A program made the position numbers and the translations under genes. Shown in pieces: positions 34,301-46,365 of a stretch of DNA of 64,000 nt (the first letter of the stretch is position 1; each line of letters opens with the position of its first letter). The notes under the pieces were generated by a model. It was given only the letters and a program-made list of their open reading frames with translations, had not been told where the DNA came from and made no database searches. This stretch comes from Lactarius indigo (lineage: Eukaryota; Basidiomycota; Agaricomycetes; Russulales; Russulaceae): NCBI GenBank assembly GCA_025766275.1, contig JAFKAC010000135.1, positions 62,001-126,000 on the forward strand, read 5' to 3'.

Positions 34301-36281
34301 CGTGGATGTCCAGGACAACGACGGATCAAGTCCGTTACTCAGGGCCGCCCGAGGTGGAAAGCTCGACATCGTACGGCTGTTACTGGAGCACGACGCGGAG
34401 GTCAACTCCCAGACGGGAAAACTCAAAACACCATTGCACGCCGCTTCGGGCGAGGGCGAGGTCGAGATCTGCGGTCTACTCCTCGACCGCGGTGCAGAGA
34501 TAAATTGCCGCGACACCCAGGGCTGGACTCCTTTGCACTTTGCGTCGCGATTTGGTCACCACGCTGTCGTCGAGCTGTTGCTCGACCGCGGCGCAGGTAT
34601 GAATCTCCAAAAAGAAGACCTTTGGACACCCCTACATCTGGCAGCGGAAAAAGAAAGGCTCGAGGTCGCAATGTTACTCGTTCAACGTGGTGCAGACGTC
34701 GAAATACGCACGGAGGGTCGAGAAACGGTGCTGGACCGGGCTGTCGGTGCCGGAAGTCTCGAGATCGTGCGCCTCCTGATCAATCGCGGCGCAAATTTGG
34801 ACTCCGGCAGCAACACTAAAGGCAACACGCTTCTGCACACGGCGGCATTAAACGGGTCTACAGAAATCGCACGACTGTTACTCGACGCTGGCGTGGACGT
34901 CGACCCACCGAACAAGCAATCCAGAACGCCATTGGCGCTGGCATCGGGCAACGGAAGACTCGAGGTTGTACGCCTCCTAATCGAGCGCGGCGCAGATCCA
35001 AATTCGAGGGACGCCGATCAGCACTGGACTCCATTGCACTGCGCGTCACGACATGGGCACCACGATCTCGTGCGGCTGTTCCTCGACCTTTGCATAGACC
35101 CAAACGTACGGAAAGACGACGGTTGGACTCCGTTGCATCTGGCATCAGCCAATGGAGCGCTCGAGGTCGTACAGGTACTAATCCAAGGTGGCGCAGATGT
35201 TAACGTTCAAAGCGACGACCAAGAAACGCCGTTGGATATGGTAGTCCGCACCGGGAACCTCGACATCACGCGCCTTCTAATCAGACACGGCGCGGTTATA
35301 CATCGCCGCGATAGCAAAGGCCTGACGCCATTACACATAGCAGCGCGAGACGGACGCGCTGACTTGGTGCGCTTGTTACTCAACTCCGGCGCGGAGGTCG
35401 ATGCACGGTGCAAGGGCCACAAGACACCATTGGCTCTGGCCTCAAGTGGTGGAATGCTCGAAGCTGCGCGCGCCTTAATCGAGCGTAGAGCAGATCTCAA
35501 CTCCCGAGATATCAAAGGCTGTACTCCATTACACGCAGCATCGCAACACGGACACCTAGATGTTGTTGCGATGTTACTCCAACGGGGCGCGAATGCCAAC
35601 TCCCGAAATAAGAAGCACCAAACCCCAGCGGATCAGGCAGCAGAAAACGGGAAAGCTGATGTTGTCAGCTCCCTGGCCGGTTTTACGGGAGACACGAATG
35701 TTTTACACTTGACCATGTTAGACGCGCCATCACAGAACAGGCTTGGCGGAAGTGAGGAAGATAACAAAAGCCCCGACCACCACGAGGACAAGGGGCCGGG
35801 CACGCTGCACGCAGCCACCGAAGAAGGAAATATTGAGGTCGTGCGGTCATTGCTCGGTAGCGGGGTGCTAGATATCAACTCACAGGACCCAAGGCATCAT
35901 AAGACGGCATTGGAGATAGCGTCGACCACGGGGAAGCTCGAGATTGTGCAGTTGTTGATCAGGAACGGCGCGGAGGTGGACTGTCGAAACGAAACTGGCT
36001 GGACCCCACTACACAGAGCATCTCGACTTGGACACCTCGACACCGTGCGCTTGCTACTGGACCACGGCGCGGATGTCAACGCAAGGAAGCAGGACCACCG
36101 GACGCCGTTACATCTCTCGTCACAGAATGGGCACCTCGAGATCGTCCGACTGCTACTCGAACGCGGCGCAGACGTCCACGCACGGAATGACGAAGGCAGA
36201 ACCTCGTTACAAGCGGCATCGGGAAAGGGGTACAATGCGGTTGTACGATTACTGTCAGAGCATGCCGCCGGCAGTGCATAG
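31357..36281 (+). CDS. STAND/NLR-like receptor, Goodbye-NACHT-ankyrin (diverged copy D)
   Basis: Ten exons: 31357-31617, 31683-31745, 31804-31999, 32049-32201, 32255-32293, 32347-32388, 32440-32610, 32667-32691, 32743-33342, 33392-36281; in phase, 1479 residues. Exons 3-9 have exactly the lengths of receptors A and B (196, 153, 39, 42, 171, 25, 600 nt). The Goodbye domain opens MSSSNFQLILDALNEYAKE; Walker A reads GKLGSGKS (307-314); Walker B YIIVDALDE; then TSRPEIDIR. About 21 ankyrin repeats start near 762 and are interrupted by an acidic linker (GSEEDNKSPDHHEDKG) before the last five. Exon 2 begins at CACACC after CATCAAG; this acceptor is the least certain. No arrestin lies beside it, so it is an older paralogue outside the tandem array. 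Confidence 0.88.
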
Positions 36282-36954
36282 ACGTTAAGGAAAGGTAGTA
36301 TGGTACGCCACCTTGCCTGGTCTGTCCGTCTGATTCTGATGGCATTACTGGTCAAACAATTGTGCAGGCTGGTAATCGCTATGACAATTTTTGCTACGGG
36401 ATCGAAAGTGTTGAGATACCATGCGCTCACGCGCGCAACGGTTCGGGAATCGACCGCACCTCAGGTGTGGGTACTTGCGCATTCATGTGTTGAATGCCCG
36501 AGTACGCCGACTTGGATCATATACTAGTACCCGGTGTGTTTAGGGAGAAGAGATGGGATACGAGCAGAAAATCATAACACGATCGTTTGGTTTCTTAGGA
36601 TACTGATTGTTATTTTCGGACACCTAGTTCATGCATGTGGTCGATCACTGGCAGTGACAATCCCTGTAGTTACAGTTCGAGTTCTTACGCATTATGGTCC
36701 TTACGATGTATTTAATTATGCCTTATTCGCACCTAGCACCCCAGTTGTTTATCTTACTCTGGCGTGCCAGATCGCCCTAATTTCTGCGCCGGCTGCGACA
36801 GAAAGTCACAACTTTATCAGATTTTGATATTGGTTTCTACGTCGGTTGAGGAAACAGTGAGTTGATGGGTCCTTACGATACAATGTCAAATACTGCCATT
36901 CTACACTACGAGGCATGGAAAGGGCTTTGGTTCCGAAGAGTTTCGTCAAACCAA
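36282..36954. other. Intergenic region between convergent genes
   Basis: 3' flanks of receptor D and of the oxalate decarboxylase gene. Short open frames at 36300-36527 and 36534-36827 show no family features. Confidence 0.5.
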
Positions 36955-39143
36955 TCACACGACAAACTGCTTCGTCTTATTCAAGTGTGCAATAGTATCG
37001 TCTGAGAGGCCAAGATGGGCCTTGACGAGCGCAGGAGGCGTCAGTGCGAGCCACTAATGAAATGTCAGCATTGAGTTTCGGTCCACGTTTTAGTCACGTC
37101 ACCTGGGTGAGACTAATATCCTGGAAATGATCTGCAACATCGATCTTTAGATGATGTGGCCGAATAGATACTCCGCTACTCACCCGTGTTGGCTATCTCA
37201 AGGAAGCGAAGGGTCGTGTTGCCCACATTCTCAACGTAATGACCTACGTTAGACAGAATACGCGCGTAAATGTTTTGGAGGTAAGCTGTGCCAATCGACG
37301 GTCTACTGACCGAAAGTCGCGGGAACGAAACCAATATCACCAGCTTGATAGTCAAACGTGCGTGCATTGGATGACGAAGCGAAAATTGTCACGCGGCCGT
37401 TGCCGCTTCTAAATATACTCTCAGTGGGAAAGTCGCAGGTGGCACAAAGTGCGGCTTACAGATAATAAGTCCATTCGTCTTGTGTCGGGTGCCACTGCCA
37501 GCACCAGAGATCGTGAGATGATTATATTGACAATTGGACAGGCAGGGATACTCACATGCAATTCTCGAATAGCGCCTGGCTCGACTGTGATCTCTGCAAC
37601 GGCAATCGTTTTCGAAATTTTGAAAGTCGTCGAATCGATGATCTTGACAGTACCCCCCGGATGTGTGGTCGTCTGTACTTTTGATGATGCAAAGGAGAAG
37701 GGGTTGGGAACCTGTCCCTGAGGGTCCGAAGGCGCTACATCGGTAGATGGCGGTTCTGAAAACGTTTCAGTGATCATAAATAACCAAACCGCGCCAATAG
37801 GGGAACAAGAGGACCTGAAGGGAAAATGTACAGCTCCCGAGAGGGAATGTGGTCAAAGGCGGTGATATTAGTCTGAAAACTTTTGGCAATGACTTCCTTC
37901 GGAACATGAGCGAGCCAGTCGGTGATCTGCCGGTTAACATGACGATTAGGGCGCGACTGGCATACAAAAGACGAGCTTACTAGGAAAGTGTCATCCTCGC
38001 TGAAGTCACCGTCTGGGAACACCTAAACGGAGCGTATAAGACAATAACAGTGTCGATCGTTGCCACATACCAGTAAGAACTCAGATCCATCGGTTGTATT
38101 ACCTGTAGCCTGCAAGGAGTGAGGTATCCCAGGGGGGAAGTACCACAAATCGCCAGGATTCTAAGGACGCAGGCGAAGACGCAGGTATAAGGACAACATA
38201 ATTGTCGCCGAGTCCAGTAACTTACGACATTGGCGACGTAATTATGCCCGTCTTGGTCGACGGAAGTTACTTGGGTAGTTCCCTGATTTCAGTGTCCTCT
38301 TGAGTAGGAGATCGTGAAGGGAATCTTTTATTTACCTTGATGACATATGCCCACTAAACTCGGATTAGGTAAACGGACTTTTCCCAGGACCAGGACCCTA
38401 AGATGCGTACCTCTGCAGACTTATGCCAGTGAAGCTCGCTTCCGGGGAAAGAGGGACAGCATCAGTAGTAGAAAAGAATACAGAAAAGGTCAAAAAGCTC
38501 ACCGAATAGCGCCAGGCTCGAGGCGCATGTTCACACCGGCTATACCTTTCAGAAGTTATTAGTACATATGGCCCAATAATGCAAAGGTATTAATCCCACT
38601 TGTTGAAATGGGCATCGAGTTGACTAACGATTCAGTGTTAGGTTGTACTGGACGGGAGTCACTCAGACGACCCACCATTCTGTTGTCTAGCCCAACCACC
38701 TGTCTGGATACGATTGCTACTCAGGGCAAAGGACCATTTCGCATTTTTTCTAGGCTCCAGCATTCATAATGCGTCTATACAAACGTGAAATAGTGGAAGT
38801 ACATACACACTGCCGTGATCCGTAGTAGGGGGTGCAAGGAGGTCCGGGTTCTGCTGCTGAAGTGGCAGGTTCTGAGGTCCAAGAATTGCGCCACCGAGTC
38901 CGCCTCGTATCGGCTGAGCGGAGACATCCGAGTCTGGGGGGAAAATTGGGGAGTTGGGGTCATCACTGGCCGGCACAACAGTCGCGCTCGCGTTGGGAGC
39001 AGTGGAAGATGGGTGTGGGGCACCTGTAAACGACAGTCAGATGCCCGCGGATAGGGCATCACTAGCCCTAGTAGCAAAAAAGGCGCACCAAATGCCACAG
39101 TAACAAGGCAAGCAGAAATGACGATGCTTTTTAAGTAGGACAT
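36955..39143 (-). CDS. Sec-type secreted bicupin oxalate decarboxylase
   Basis: Seventeen exons, minus strand: 39143-39089, 39023-38807, 38749-38676, 38623-38600, 38545-38503, 38438-38411, 38353-38336, 38282-38226, 38160-38071, 38022-37981, 37926-37815, 37755-37556, 37494-37460, 37408-37311, 37243-37184, 37131-37103, 37053-36955; all GT-AG and in phase, 426 residues. A signal peptide (SIVISACLVTVAFG) precedes APHPS. Cupin 1: GAIRELHWHKSAEW and DLWYFPPGIPHSLQA; cupin 2: GAIRELHWHPTQDEW and GDIGFVPATFGHYVENVG; these His/Glu sets bind Mn in the family. The reaction is oxalate to formate and CO2, used by wood- and litter-dwelling or pathogenic fungi to control oxalate and pH. Length fits fungal members. 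Confidence 0.88.
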
Positions 39144-42100
39144 CTGTGACTTGTCGCAGAGCAGAGGATGATTGACCCAGAGCCCTAAAAACTGGCATCT
39201 TTATAGCCATCCAAGGAGCAGCGTGAACTCTATTCGCAAGGAAAGGTAAACTATGCGTGTGCCAGTGTGTTGGTACGTGTCATGACTGTAAGCGGCGGAA
39301 TCGCACTCCAAGTCGTGCTCTGTGCTTAGATGCGGCGGATCGCGCGAAATTATTGGAACCGATGCTGTTGACATCCATGCAATATTCAACGGCCCGGACG
39401 GCACATGCAACTGTAGATGCAACTCCCGATCCCTACTCTTGCACCGATATATAGATTCGAGGGATGAGGGAATCAAATTGACTTGAATGGGAGGAAAAGT
39501 CATCCCAAACCGGTCTTTGCACACCAGAAAAATGGTGCCCCACGTCTGGTTAATCACTGTTCATTTCTGCCAGCAAATCTTGCTCACCCGTGTCATGAGA
39601 TCGCGCTGTATCGTGACTGGAATTTGACCCAAGTTTCGACCAGAGAGTAGAACGCGTCTAGCAGAAACGTAAAAATAGAACCGGCCCGCATGAGGACATG
39701 TGTAAATGGCACAAGCGGGACTCTGACGGAAAGTCATGGTGCTGAGAAAGCACTGAAACGGTCACTGAAATGACCAATATGCAAGAGTGTTCTGTGGAAA
39801 AAGTAATCGGGTTCTCGTCTGATTTCAATGGCGCCGAGGGTGGAGCCAACTTGTGACTTGAAACGTTGCTTCTTCCAACTCCGAGTCCGTCCGACGCATT
39901 TCATCTTTCGTGAACTGGAGAATCCCTCGATGTCACTCGCAATCAGTTCAACGAGCACACCAGCACCAGCACATGAGTTCTGGCACTAGGTATGGTTTGC
40001 TCGAGTAAGTTACTCTAAGTGCGGGCCCGGACCCTCTAAGCTAATCGCTTCTAGGTACACTCACCTAGAGTTCAGTAGGTGTCAGGCTTCTAGTTAGATA
40101 AAAAATTAGGACATCAGATCATGGATGTTAGTAAGGTTCCATTTTGCTGATGTCACTCAACGATGCAGCGCGGCACTTGGCCGTATTCCAAGACTCGAAG
40201 GCGCAATGGGGAGACTCGTGTCATTATTGTTATTGTGAACGGCAATATGGTGTGACGTCAGTCTTTGGTGTTCGCTGCCGGCGGCAGCGGGAGGTGACAC
40301 AGAATTAGGGCATCTGTCAGGGCTATCAAGGTGGGTCATACATGATCGTCTGACGCAGAGTGAGGGTCAACAGCATCATGATGAATCCGGGAATCCCAGT
40401 CGTCCGGTCCGGGCCCTGTCCACACAACATATCAATCAGGACCGAAATATTGACATTCGGACCGCATATTTACATTTGTCGGGCACACGTTACTGAATAA
40501 AAGCGCAGACCCCCAAAATGAAACAATTCGCACTCCATGGCAAAAAAATTATCGAAGTAGTGCTCTCGGGCGTAGTCGCCTAAAAATATTTCGTCGAATA
40601 ACTCCTGTCGTTATCCGTGCCTGGAGTACCCATATGAGAAATACCGGCATCCCTCCATCCACCACGTTCCGCTAGGTAACACACACACCGGAGTAACATT
40701 GATCCATCCTCACGGCCAACCTAAGCATCTGACCCACCAGGCAATCGGGTGCAGGGGCACAAAGCTGAACCGCTATCTCGTGAGCACTTTGAACGTGATT
40801 AGGGTATGACGTAAAGCGAATTTCTGGAGTTTTTCTGTACTGTAGATGAGATTGGTATATGGCAGCCGAGAATGTCAAGATCGTGCTAAAACTAGGAGCA
40901 AGCGCAAGTCATTCCATGAGGCTCCAGCCTAGGTTCAGATAGGAATACGATTCTCCATCGCCAATGGGACGACGCAGACATTGACGTTCGTGAATTGGAT
41001 CGAAAACGAGAGAACCTTTCTCAGGATGACGTACAGTAGACGCAGCAAGGACAGATGCGGTGTGTCAGAGAAAGATCCCATGGCTTCCAGAATAAAATGA
41101 AAAGTGGGAATGCGGAGACATTGTTTTCGTGCAGGAATTCGCACAAGAGAAAAGAAGATACAGTTTGGACATGAGAAAGTTCTCATGCAGTGTACGTTAT
41201 CCCACGCAATGCGACTGCCGAGCGATCGTCGTCGTCTGAAACCCCCTGTTAGAATTCGGCACTGTTTGTGAAGTCAAGAGGTGTCAGTACTGTAACAGAC
41301 GTGACTATACATGATCATGCGCACATTTCGCCTTTCAGAACCAGTCGTAATCAGGAAGGCGGCAAAGGCGCGGCACGCACTCTCAGGCTTGGGCTATATG
41401 GAAATACCCGTTAAGTCGCTGTGGACACCTCAACCACTTTCCCCGTAGTTCGGGCTGGCCTCCTTACTGTAGCCCTTAGGTGTGTCCGACTTTTTTCTTT
41501 TATATATATAAAAAAACAGCACACAGGTGGGTTCGAGACTGGAAAACTGGGGGCACCACCTTACCTGCTGCACTGGCGGCTTTAGAGTTACTGGTCTTTC
41601 TAGGAAGTAGTGGCGGCCCGGAGCTATGTAGCTTGCACTGTCTTTGAGGGTCGCTGCTTACTCTCCGTTTTAGGTTCGGTGTGGCGTCGGGATTGGCGCG
41701 TGATACGGGGAAACAACTGCTTGCGGCGCAGTACCAGTTCTTGTGCACAGCGATAGGTGGTTGGAGGAAAATATTTAAGCTTGTAAATTGCAGAGAAACT
41801 GGGCGCGAAGTGCTTCTCGACCGGGGATGAGGTGTTTGCGTTTTCGAGGCGAGGTTGCGACTGGTGGGTGGAGCGGGTTGATGAAGGTCGGAAAACACGG
41901 GAACTCATCGAGGCCTCATCGCCGATCCCTTGGAAATTACTGGGTGTGGCGAGCGGGAGAAATAAGAGTCTCCTGATTCAAGGAATTTGTCGAGAACGGG
42001 GTGGACGGGCCGGATGACAGCACTGTAAAGAGGAATGAGCACGTGCCGCCTCATTCGTTCATCAAAATGCTACTCAGTACGCGGACTCTATGCCGCCGCT

Positions 42101-42365
42101 CTTGGCTGCCCTTCCGAGTTGTCGTTCCAACAGAGACCCGCCATATTGCCAGTGTGACAACCATCAGCCCGTGCCAGTACAAGACAGGGGCACCCTAGAT
42201 GCAATCACTCCACTTCTTGTTTCAACTTTCACACAGAATGAGTACAGGATGTCATCATAATCGCCTGCAGCGCGTGGGCTGACAGGCGTCTAAATTGGCG
42301 TATCTTTGAGCCTCTTCACTCGCGATCATCTCGTTTTCTCTCCCCGCGCTTATCAATCTATCAGT
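39144..42365. other. Gene-poor region
   Basis: About 3.2 kb between the oxalate decarboxylase start and the receptor E remnant. Open frames at 39201-39557 (minus), 40672-40878 (minus), 40935-41186 (minus) and 41500-41908 (minus) are short and show no domain I recognise. An A/T stretch with TATATATATA lies near 41500. It may hold worn-out repeats; nothing firm. Confidence 0.5.
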
Positions 42366-45342
42366 ATGATACCAGCCTCCCCTCATATCTTTCAATCAAT
42401 GTTCGGTACTGCCATAGCCAACTACGAAAAGCAGACGGGACCGAGCATCCGTTTGTTGATAAGCTCAGAAGCTGTGACTCGGCTGATTCTGCGCTTCATT
42501 TGTTTCAAAAGCAAGCCCAGGCACTCGACGAATTTAGAAATGGAGATCGAGAGTTGATGAAGTGGCTCGGCCAGACAGTGCATCTCTTACATGTGTTAGC
42601 ATCCAGCGCGACCTTTAGTGAGGGTATCGGTCTTGTGCGCTGAGACTCGGAGGTCGTCCTTCCTTTCACCAGTTCTGACGCACGTCTCTAGGTGTTTCCA
42701 CCGGCTAAAGTGATCTTTTCTGGGATCTGTATCCTCCTCACTGTCTGTAACTACCTTTCTTAATTCGTAGATCTTGGTAATCTATCGGTCTCCAGGCAGC
42801 CAAGGACGTCGGCTCGAGCTATGGTGCTCTCGTGGATCTCTTTGAATGCGTCGAGAGTTTTCTCAAACGCCTCAAGGTATACATTGTGATGCCGTTCACC
42901 TCCGCGATGGAAGAAGTGGTCGCCAAGATAATGGTTGAATTACTCTTTGTACTGGCATTGGCGACGAAACAGATTAAGCAGGGTCGCTTCAGTAAGTGCG
43001 CGGTTTGGCACGACCACGGGCGCAGATGTTCGTGGCTTGACTCGCTACACCGCAGAGAAATTCACGAAAAAGCTGTTGGGGGAGAGCGAGATCGAGGCAG
43101 CACCCCACAGGCTGGACCGACTCACAAAGGAGGAGGCTCAAACGACCGTGGTCCAGACTCTGGAGGTTGTGCATGGTCTTGTGGACAACATCAAGGTGGT
43201 CATGGATGGTACGCAATGCCCTTTTCGCTAATCACTTTCGTTCAACGAAGCGCGACCGCGTGACCCCTTAGACGGAAAGGCCTCAACAGAAAATAATCGA
43301 CAGGTTCTAGGTATGTTTTGCGTATGTGCAAGCGTGTTTTCACGTTGGACTGACTACTGGTTTTAGTTACTATGCACGAGATGGCAACAAAGATAAACAA
43401 AATGAAGGTGCGCTTTGCTTTCGTTCTGCCATCGTCGTTCACTGAGGATTCCCTCCAGGCGACCAATTGCAAACGGACGTCCAAAGTTTGCTCTCTCCCC
43501 CTAATCCGTCAACAAACCATGAGATTGCAAGTGAGGTACACCATCTCGGAACTGCAGTATGGTTTTTCGAGGGCAGGATATTCGCGGCGTGGAAAGCATC
43601 CAGTTCTTTGTTGTAGATCCATGGCAAACGTACGGTTTCTTTCTACCATGTACTCCCGTATTCGTCCTAATCACCTCATTGTCTCATAGCTGGCGCTGGG
43701 AAGAGTATACTTCTGTACGTCGTCGTTCGACGCCTTCACCCAATAGCGCTCACGCTGTCGGCCAGCTCTGCCGTCATTCAGGATATCGAGGAAACGCGCG
43801 TAGCTGGATTGGCCTCCATAGCCTATTATTATTATGACTTTAGGGATACGGAGAAGCAGCACCTACGCGTGCTACTCTCTTCTCTTCTCTCTCAGCTTGG
43901 CACCGGGTCTGATTCTCGCTATGAAATCCCCTTGCGCCTGTATTGTACGCATGCCAGCGGCACTCGAAAACCCTCTGCACGTGAACTAATGCATTCCCTG
44001 AAGGACATGCTCACGCTCCCCGACACGGGACAAGTTGGGCTACACCCCGTTATACATAGCATCACAGGACGGCCCTCCAGAAATCGTTCCATTGCTACTG
44101 GACCGTGGTGTAGACGTCAACGTCAAAGATTGGGATCACAAGACCACACTGGCGTTAACCGTAGAGAGCAGAAGGCTCGAGATTACCCGGTTGTTGACGG
44201 AGAATGGAACCGACGTGAATACCCGTGATAAAGAAGACAGTACGCCGCTGCACGCCGCATCGTTGCACCTCACATCGCAAAATGGCCACCTGGATATCGT
44301 TCACTGGTTACTCGACCACGGTGCTGACGTTAACGCACTGAATGTAGTTAGCAAGACACCTCAGGGCCAGTTGGGACAGCTCTCCCTTGCACACGGCACT
44401 GCGGTTCGGGTATCTCGAGATTGTGCGTCAGCTACTCGCTCACAGTGCTGATGTCAATGCGCAAGACAGATTCCGTCAGAATCTATTACATCTGGCTTCT
44501 CGCGACGGACGTCTCGAGGTCGTGGATCTACTGCTCACGCGCGGCGCAGACGTCAACGCGCAAGACGAGGACCGCGAAACTTCGTTGCATCAGGTATCTA
44601 TCAGTGGAAGGCTGGATGTTGTGAAGCTACTGTTAGAGCATGGCAGCGACGTGAATGCCAAAAACCAGGAGGACACCACTCCCCTACATACAACATCGCG
44701 ATATGGCCATCTCGATGTCGTGGAGTTGTTGCTCATATCGAAGCCTGAGTGCGGAATCTAGATCACATGACCCCACTACTCGCTTTAGACAATCGGAGAC
44801 CCGAAGTCGGGCACTGTCTAGTGCGATGTGGCGCAAACGTGTGTACCCAGGACAAGCAGGACTGGACTCCGCTTCACCTGGCATCGCAAAAAGGTCACCC
44901 CGACATCGTACTATTGTTGCTCGACCACGGCGCAGACGTCGACGCCCAAAATTGGGACAACGAGACACCGTTGTACCTGGCGTCGACCTCAGGTAACTTC
45001 GATATTGCAGAAATACTGCTCAAACGGGGTGCGGACGTGAATGCAAGGAACAAGTGGCGGTGGTGTCCGCTGAACACGGCAGCGCGAGAGGGTCACTTCC
45101 ACGTGGTGCGGCTGCTCCTCGACCGCAGCACGGACGTGAACGCAGTCACTCAGATGCAATGGTGTGTGTTGCACTTGGCATCGTTCAACGGACGCCAGTA
45201 AATTGTACAATTGTTGCTAGAACCCGGTGCAAATGTACACGCGCTGAATGACGTGGGCCGGACACCGTTCCAGGTGGCCCCGAAGAAAGAATACCCTATG
45301 CTCGCACAGATGTTATTGGAGCACGGTGCTAAAGAGGAATAA
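42366..45342 (+). pseudogene. STAND/NLR-like receptor, decayed copy E
   Basis: Exon order of receptors A, B and D can be followed: a frame-shifted Goodbye start (FQSMFGTAIANYEKQTG, then in another frame QKQAQALDEFRNGDREL), exon 3 near 42798-42992 (ALVDLFECVESFLKRLKVY), exon 4 (KKLLGESEIEA), the 39- and 42-nt exons, a P-loop remnant GAGKSILL near 43690, and IAYYYYDFRDTEKQH. At about 44030 the frame jumps from DMLTLPD straight into ankyrin repeats, so Walker B, the rest of NACHT and the first repeats are deleted. The repeats then shift frame several times (near 44370 and 44760) and have an in-frame TAA at 45199-45201 before the terminal LLEHGAKEE. Confidence 0.88.
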
Positions 45343-45572
45343 AGTTTGGGAGGTAGTAAGGACAGGTATCATGAACTAGTAGCTTGGAACCGAGATGTAA
45401 TAAAGGGAACTTTCTGTGAAGGCTTTCTGATGTTCGGGCAAATGTCGCACTTCCACGTCGTAAAGCGAAGGGCCTAGCCGAGAGCGGAGAAAGGCACTTC
45501 TGCTAGAATTACCATCAGCCTGGGCAGCGCCGAGGCCCACGACTCGATACACCACCGAAACGGCTAGCTGAG

Positions 45573-46324
45573 ATGGTTCGATTCAAAGTACCGTTCTTTG
45601 TTACCCTCGTTTCGCCCATGCCAGTATTGAACCCACAAATTAGAACCGCTGGCTCCTCGTCGAGTTCATCCCAGCCACCACGACAACCACTTCTTCTGCA
45701 CCTTTGCCCACATTTGGCCAGGGGTTATCAGGAAAGGACGTCTTTAACGCTCTGAAACAGAGCGTATTATCGAACTTTGGAGATACGGGCTGGGGAGAAG
45801 TCGGCGCTTCGCTCTCTGGTGCGTTTTACCTTCTGCTTCATGTAAACAGCACGAGACCGATTTCTCCCTTTTGTGCTCTTTTGCGAAAAGTCAAGTACTT
45901 TTCACCCACGACGCACCTTTGTATCATACGTGTCGCGCGAGGCGAAGCAGCGCGCACGACCTGGGCAGCTCTTGTGCTCCTCGACAGAATCGGGAATAAC
46001 GACAGGCACAAGGTCGTGCCGCATGTAATCCACGTCTCAGGTGTGCTACTTGTCACCATATAAAACTACTCGATACAGGGGTCATGAGTATTACGTTTTT
46101 AGGTACACTCAAGCACGCACAACTTGCAGCGATCGAGTGGAATAGAGAGGCCATTGCGCGGGTCAAAGCCGGGGCGGGCGTGCAGGGTGCGTATCACACT
46201 TTCACTTCTCAGGTATCCCCTCTCATCCGAGATGGATCGTGTAGGTGCAGTTCTGCAACGCGCCAGCGACTCTGTAACATCCTTCCAATCGAGCATACAG
46301 GAAATCGAAGAGCTACATGACTAA
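45573..46324 (+). CDS. POP5: RNase P/MRP protein subunit POP5
   Basis: Five exons: 45573-45587 (only five codons, MVRFK), 45644-45818, 45891-46040, 46103-46186, 46245-46324; GT-AG, in phase, 167 residues. The product reads MVRFK-NRWLLVEF, GKDVFNALKQSVLSNFGDTG, VKYFSPTTHLCIIRVAR, VIHVSGTLKHAQLAAIEWNR and ends with a short acidic helix (SIQEIEELHD), matching fungal POP5 over its whole length. POP5 is a core protein of RNase P (5' end removal of tRNA precursors) and RNase MRP (rRNA processing) in the nucleus. It converges on the next gene with about 40 bp between stop codons. Confidence 0.92.
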
Positions 46325-46365
46325 AGTATCAGTGTCTTTCTATTCTACTCTCACATACAACACGT

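Noticed and set aside
41740..41800. Minus-strand KYFPPTTYRC, resembling KYFSPTTHLC of POP5
   Set aside because: Similarity is limited to about ten residues and the bases around it do not align; not enough for a POP5 fragment.
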